The notes beneath the pieces were generated by a model. That model was given only the letters and a program-made list of their open reading frames with translations, had not been told where the DNA came from and did not search any database. A stretch of 64,000 nucleotides of DNA from Halorubrum sp. PV6 (GTDB taxonomy: Archaea; Halobacteriota; Halobacteria; Halobacteriales; Haloferacaceae): assembly GCF_003990725.2 (NCBI RefSeq), contig NZ_CP030064.1, positions 2,232,001 to 2,296,000 on the forward strand. The letters are read 5' to 3'. This document shows positions 60,408 through 64,000 of this stretch, one piece after another. The position numbers and the translations under genes are program-made. Positions within the stretch are counted from its first letter, which is position 1; every line of letters starts with the position of its first letter.

Positions 60408-62066
60408 ATGACCGACGAGACGCACGTCGAGTGGCGCGACTGGGGCGCCGACGCCTTCGCCGAGGCCGACGAGCGGGGCTGCCCGGTGCTGCTCTCGCTG
60501 TCCGCCACGTGGTGTGAGGGGTGTCACGAGATGGACGCGATCACCTACGCGGAGCCGCGGATCGCCGCCAACGTCAACGAGGGGTTCGTCCCCGTCCGCG
60601 TCGACGTCGACCGCAACCCACGGGTGCGCGAGCGGTACAACATGGGCGGGTTCCCGACGACCGCCTTCCTCACGCCCGAGGGCGAACTGCTCACCGGCGC
60701 GGGCTACCTCGACGTCGACGGGATGCGCCAGGTCCTCGAATCGGTCCGGCAGATGTGGGCCGACAAGGGGCGCTCCGCGGGCCGGATCCCGCGCGCGCTC
60801 GACGGCGACCTCCCGCCGAGCGGGACGCTGACCGACGCGGTAGAGAGCCACCTCGCCGGCCAGATCGAGGTGAAGTACGACGAGAACAACGCCGGGTGGG
60901 GAACCGACGCGAAGTTCCCGCTCCCCCGAACCGTCGAGTTCGCGCTGAAGCGCGACCGCGACCGCGCCCTCCGGACCCTCGACGCGGTCCGCGACCACCT
61001 CGCCGACGACGTGGCGGGCGGGTTCTTCCGATTTGCGGGGACGCCGGACTGGGGCGACGTGGCCTACGAGAAGTCGATCGACACGAACGCGGCCGTCACG
61101 AGGGCGTTCGCGAACGCCTACCTCTACACCGGCGACGAGGCGTACCTCGAACCGGCGACCGACGCGGTGGCGTTCCTTACCGACGACCTCTGGACCGGCT
61201 ACGGCGTCGGCGGCAGCGTCGGGCCGGGCCTCGGCAGGGCCTACTACGCGGCCGCCGCCGCGGACCGCGACGACCTCGACGCGCCGCGCCGGGACCTCAC
61301 CGTCTTCGCCGGCGGGAACGCGCTCGCGGCCGACGCCCTGCTCGCGGTCGCCGCCTACACCGACGCCGAGCGCGCCCGCGAGTACGCAGAGCGGATCCTC
61401 GGCGAGTTGGAACGCGATCTGATCGACGTCGACTCCGGAGCGGTGACGCACTACCGCGGGAGCGACGCGGACGGCGAGACGGACCTGTTGGCCGACGCCG
61501 CTCGCGTGGTGGGTGCGTACACCCGCGCCGCGGGCGTGCTCGGAGAGGGAGCCGCCGTCGCCCGCGCGGTCGCCGACCGGGCGATCGATCGGCTGCACGT
61601 CGACGGCTCCTTCGTCGACGGCCCGCGTTCGGGCGCGGGACTGCTGGATCGCCCGTTCAGGCCGCTCGACGGCAACGTCGAGATGGCGACCGCGCTCCTC
61701 GATCTGGCGGCGCTGACGGGCGAGGAGCGGTACGAGGCCGTCGCCCGCGAGACCGCCGAGTCGTTCGCCGGCGCGACCGAGCGCCTGAGCGTGCAGGTCG
61801 CGGGGTACGGCAGCCTCGTCGGCCGACTGCTTCGCGGCACCACCGTGGTCGCCGTCGGCGACGAGCCGGGGAGCGACCTGCACCGCGCCGCGTGGCGAGT
61901 CGCCGACCACGAGAAGGTCGTCGTGCCGAACGCGCACCGAGCGGACGCGCCCGCGCCGCGGTCGGTCCCCGCGGGCTCGGCCGTGGTGCTCGCCGGAGAC
62001 GCCGTCTCCGAGCCCGCAGAAACACCCGCCGAGTTGATGACGCGGGTCGAGACGACGATCCAATAG
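60408..62066 (+). CDS. DUF255 / thioredoxin-domain protein of the YyaL/SPATA20 type
   Basis: A 552-residue protein. Its first 130 residues are a thioredoxin-like domain with LSATWCEGCHEMD (CxxC) and GFPTTAFLTPEG as the cis-Pro region. The rest is a six-hairpin-like alpha-toroid (for example KFPLPRTVEFALKRDR, ADEATDAVAFLTDDLW-like helices). The family is widespread but its reaction is unknown; a role in sugar or redox metabolism is proposed from its fold. It is an isolated plus-strand gene. Confidence 0.88.
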   Translation: MTDETHVEWRDWGADAFAEADERGCPVLLSLSATWCEGCHEMDAITYAEPRIAANVNEGFVPVRVDVDRNPRVRERYNMGGFPTTAFLTPEGELLTGAGYLDVDGMRQVLESVRQMWADKGRSAGRIPRALDGDLPPSGTLTDAVESHLAGQIEVKYDENNAGWGTDAKFPLPRTVEFALKRDRDRALRTLDAVRDHLADDVAGGFFRFAGTPDWGDVAYEKSIDTNAAVTRAFANAYLYTGDEAYLEPATDAVAFLTDDLWTGYGVGGSVGPGLGRAYYAAAAADRDDLDAPRRDLTVFAGGNALAADALLAVAAYTDAERAREYAERILGELERDLIDVDSGAVTHYRGSDADGETDLLADAARVVGAYTRAAGVLGEGAAVARAVADRAIDRLHVDGSFVDGPRSGAGLLDRPFRPLDGNVEMATALLDLAALTGEERYEAVARETAESFAGATERLSVQVAGYGSLVGRLLRGTTVVAVGDEPGSDLHRAAWRVADHEKVVVPNAHRADAPAPRSVPAGSAVVLAGDAVSEPAETPAELMTRVETTIQ

Positions 62067-62160
62067 CGGGGTTGTCGTCGCAGTTCGCCGCACTCAGTCG
62101 GCATCGTCTGGCGATTTTTTCGGGTAACGACCGACGGCTCGGGGAGTCCACCGCCGAGGC

Positions 62161-62185
62161 GTGTAAACCGGCGGTGTGTTTATAC
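62161..62185 (+). promoter_or_regulatory. Near-palindrome over the core promoter of the TrmB-like gene
   Basis: GTGTAAAC-N9-GTTTATAC (one mismatch) ends 23 bp before the ATG; its right arm contains the TATA box GTTTATAC. Self-control by the regulator is a simple explanation. Confidence 0.4.
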
Positions 62186-62207
62186 GGGTGCCGGCGGATC
62201 CCCCGGT

Positions 62208-63014
62208 ATGGCATCTCTCCGCGACCTGGGCCTGTCCGAGTACGAGGCCCGCGCGTACCGCGCGCTCTTACGGACCGGGCCGACCACGGCGAAGGACCTC
62301 TCGCGAGCGAGCGAGGTCCCGATGGGCCGGGTGTACGACGTGCTCAACAGTTTAGAACAGCACAACCTCGTTCGGAGCCAGGCCGCCAGCCGGCCGAAAA
62401 AGTACGTCGCGGTGGAGCCGGACGCCGCCCTCGACCGGCTGTTAGAGGAGAAGAAGGCGGAGTTAGAGACGCAGGCGGAGCAGTACGAGGCCGTCGTCGA
62501 GGACCTCTCGACGGAGCTCGACGCGGGCGAGCCGGTCGACGGGCAGTTCTGGACCGCGGCCGTCGGCGCGGAGGACGCCACCGACCTCCTCTTAGAGCGT
62601 ATCGCGGCCGCCGAGCGGCGGATGGTCGTCGTCGCCGGCGCGCCCGCGACCGGGTTCGACCTCGGGACGATCGGCGAGCAGGTGACCGACGAGTTGGAGG
62701 CGGCCTTAGACCGCGGCGTCGAGATACGCGTGCTGTTGTCGCCGGGGACCGTGGACGCGCTGCCGCGCAGCGTCGGACGCCGATACACCGCGGATCTCTC
62801 CGACATGCCGGGGTTCGAAGTGCGCACCACCGCCGGCGTCGACGGGACCTTCTCCGTGTTCGACGGCGTCGAGGTGTGCATCGAGGTGCCACACCCCCTC
62901 TCCGGGGACGAGCCGTTCGCGATGATCGACGTGAAGGACGCGGAGTTCGCGGCGAGCGTCAAAGACCAGTTCGAGCCGCAGTGGGAGGACGCCGAGCCGC
63001 TGACGTTCGGGTGA
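62208..63014 (+). CDS. TrmB-family transcriptional regulator
   Basis: A 268-residue regulator. N-terminal winged helix (about 1-75): LRDLGLSEYEARAYRALLRTGPTTAKDL, with the recognition helix near VPMGRVYDVLNSLEQHNLV. Then a coiled linker (EKKAELETQAEQYEAVVEDL) and a PLD-like C-terminal domain, as in TrmB and sugar-responsive relatives. The effector is not predictable. It stands alone between the DUF255 gene and mptA. Confidence 0.9.
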   Translation: MASLRDLGLSEYEARAYRALLRTGPTTAKDLSRASEVPMGRVYDVLNSLEQHNLVRSQAASRPKKYVAVEPDAALDRLLEEKKAELETQAEQYEAVVEDLSTELDAGEPVDGQFWTAAVGAEDATDLLLERIAAAERRMVVVAGAPATGFDLGTIGEQVTDELEAALDRGVEIRVLLSPGTVDALPRSVGRRYTADLSDMPGFEVRTTAGVDGTFSVFDGVEVCIEVPHPLSGDEPFAMIDVKDAEFAASVKDQFEPQWEDAEPLTFG

Positions 63015-63095
63015 GCCGGCTCGCCGCTCCGTGTCGAAAGCAAACAGCCCGGCCGGGCGACGCTCGCGCGACCGGTCGACGGGTCCGTACCGCCC

Positions 63096-64000
63096 TCAGT
63101 GCTCGGCGTTCAGTTCGTCTCGCAGGTCGCCCATCGTGACCTCGCGCTCGGCGTGGGCGTTGTGCTGGTGGATCGACTCGTCGTTCGACTGTTTCATGTG
63201 GATCACGGCGTCGTCCGGGAGGTGATCGAACTCCTCGACGGTGCCCTCGGCCAGCGCGCGGACGCAGTCCTCGACGAACTTCGCGTCGGCGTGTGCCTCG
63301 TAGGTCATGTGGTCTTCGTCCGGGCGCTTCGCCATGTTGTAGATCCGCGCGCTCATCGAGTCGCGAGCGACGTCGATCAGGTCGCGGAGGTCGATGTCGG
63401 GGTGGCCGTCGGTGGTGACGGTGAGCGTCGCGTGGCCGCGCTGTGAGTGGCCCGGCTGCGGGACGGCGTCTAAGAACTCTTCCGTCGTCTCGTCGTCGAC
63501 GCCGAGTTCGGCGAGTTTGTCGCGGGCGCGGGACTCGCTCATCCCCTGCGAGCAGGGACAGACCGTCATACCGGTGACCTCGGCGCCGATCTCCTCGCGG
63601 GTGCCCGCGTCCGTCGCCGTGGCGCTGGCCACGATGGTCGCCGTGCTCTGGGTCTCGATTTCGGACGCCGGCGTGTCCTCGCGGGTGACGAGCTCGGCCG
63701 ACATCGACACCTCGGCGGTGGTCGTGTAGTCGTGTTTCTCTAAGAGTCGCTCGGCGGCGTCGCCACAGACGTCTTCGACGCGATACGCCTCCTCGCGGGT
63801 GATGTCTTCGAGGATCTCGTCGACCGTCGCGAGGTTCCGCGACATGTCGATCCCCTTGCGGCCGCCGGGGAGATCGACGAACACCTCGAACTCGGCCATG
63901 AGGACGATGGGGCGTTTGTCGCCGCGAGCGAGTTTGACGAGTTTCTCGACGCCGGTGACGCCCACCTGCGACAGCCCGACAGAGACGTCCGGCGCCGACG
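63096..64000 (-). CDS. mptA: GTP cyclohydrolase MptA (partial, extends past the right edge)
   Basis: About 301 residues are present; the first few codons lie beyond the window, as the frame stays open with [19 protein letters not shown] at its start. MptA/FolE2-type motifs: [40 protein letters not shown] with metal ligand cysteines, and [11 protein letters not shown]. It makes 7,8-dihydro-D-neopterin 2',3'-cyclic phosphate from GTP with Fe(II), the first step of archaeal pterin synthesis. Confidence 0.95.
   Translation of the reverse strand, partial: SAPDVSVGLSQVGVTGVEKLVKLARGDKRPIVLMAEFEVFVDLPGGRKGIDMSRNLATVDEILEDITREEAYRVEDVCGDAAERLLEKHDYTTTAEVSMSAELVTREDTPASEIETQSTATIVASATATDAGTREEIGAEVTGMTVCPCSQGMSESRARDKLAELGVDDETTEEFLDAVPQPGHSQRGHATLTVTTDGHPDIDLRDLIDVARDSMSARIYNMAKRPDEDHMTYEAHADAKFVEDCVRALAEGTVEEFDHLPDDAVIHMKQSNDESIHQHNAHAEREVTMGDLRDELNAEH

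Noticed and set aside
60521-63139. Very long open plus-strand frame across the DUF255 and TrmB-like genes
   Set aside because: It lies in another frame of two well-supported genes, is dominated by Arg, Gly and Pro, crosses a TATA box and has no domain-like sequence. It stays open only because of high GC content.

Overview
The window is chromosomal DNA of a halophilic archaeon (class Halobacteria). It is GC-rich, with very acidic predicted proteins, Tat-type lipoprotein signals, leaderless-style promoters (TATA box about 25-30 bp before the start codon), an intron-containing elongator tRNA-Met, a CheF-type chemotaxis adaptor and an RdfA/Sph3-like pair. The content is compatible with Halorubrum or another member of the Haloferacales, but the genus cannot be fixed from the sequence alone. 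No insertion sequence, CRISPR array, rRNA or prophage was seen.

Region 1 (1-15.4 kb) looks like a catabolic island. A leftward block encodes an NTF2/SnoaL-like protein, an F420/flavin-type LLM oxidoreductase, a carbamoylsarcosine-amidase-like cysteine hydrolase, a hydantoinase-type amidohydrolase and the start of a family III CoA-transferase. A rightward block encodes an FAD flavoprotein, an SDR dehydrogenase, a complete Liv/Urt-type ABC importer with fused ATPases, two MmgE/PrpD proteins and an IclR regulator. The substrate is unknown; a cyclic amide or ureide that ends as a CoA-linked or dicarboxylic acid would fit. An 800-bp gene-poor, partly AT-rich stretch follows.

Region 2 (16.2-31.6 kb) is mostly core genome: pdxS, mobA, a membrane J-domain protein, mutS-mutL, an MscS channel, a large PH-like/coiled-coil protein, tRNA-Met, CBS and OsmC proteins, a zincin-like protein, an M42 peptidase and tRNA-Glu.

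Region 3 (31.7-49 kb) holds a tail-anchored CxxC protein, the cell-shape pair rdfA and sph3, a methyltransferase, an Fe-S assembly set (sufU and sufS with a phosphomimetic-looking pseudo-receiver between them), the hemC-cobA-hemD tetrapyrrole operon, a phosphohexomutase, and a trio built around two KaiC/RecA-like proteins.

Region 4 (49.3-56.2 kb) is a chemotaxis cluster: cheW on the minus strand, then cheB-cheA-cheR-HEAT protein-cheF in a tightly coupled plus-strand operon.

Region 5 (56.2-64 kb) contains a four-gene set (HAD phosphatase, class II aldolase, ribose-1,5-bisphosphate isomerase, PfkB kinase) that matches the non-carboxylating pentose bisphosphate pathway known from halophilic archaea. 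It is followed by a DUF255 protein, a TrmB-like regulator and a partial mptA.
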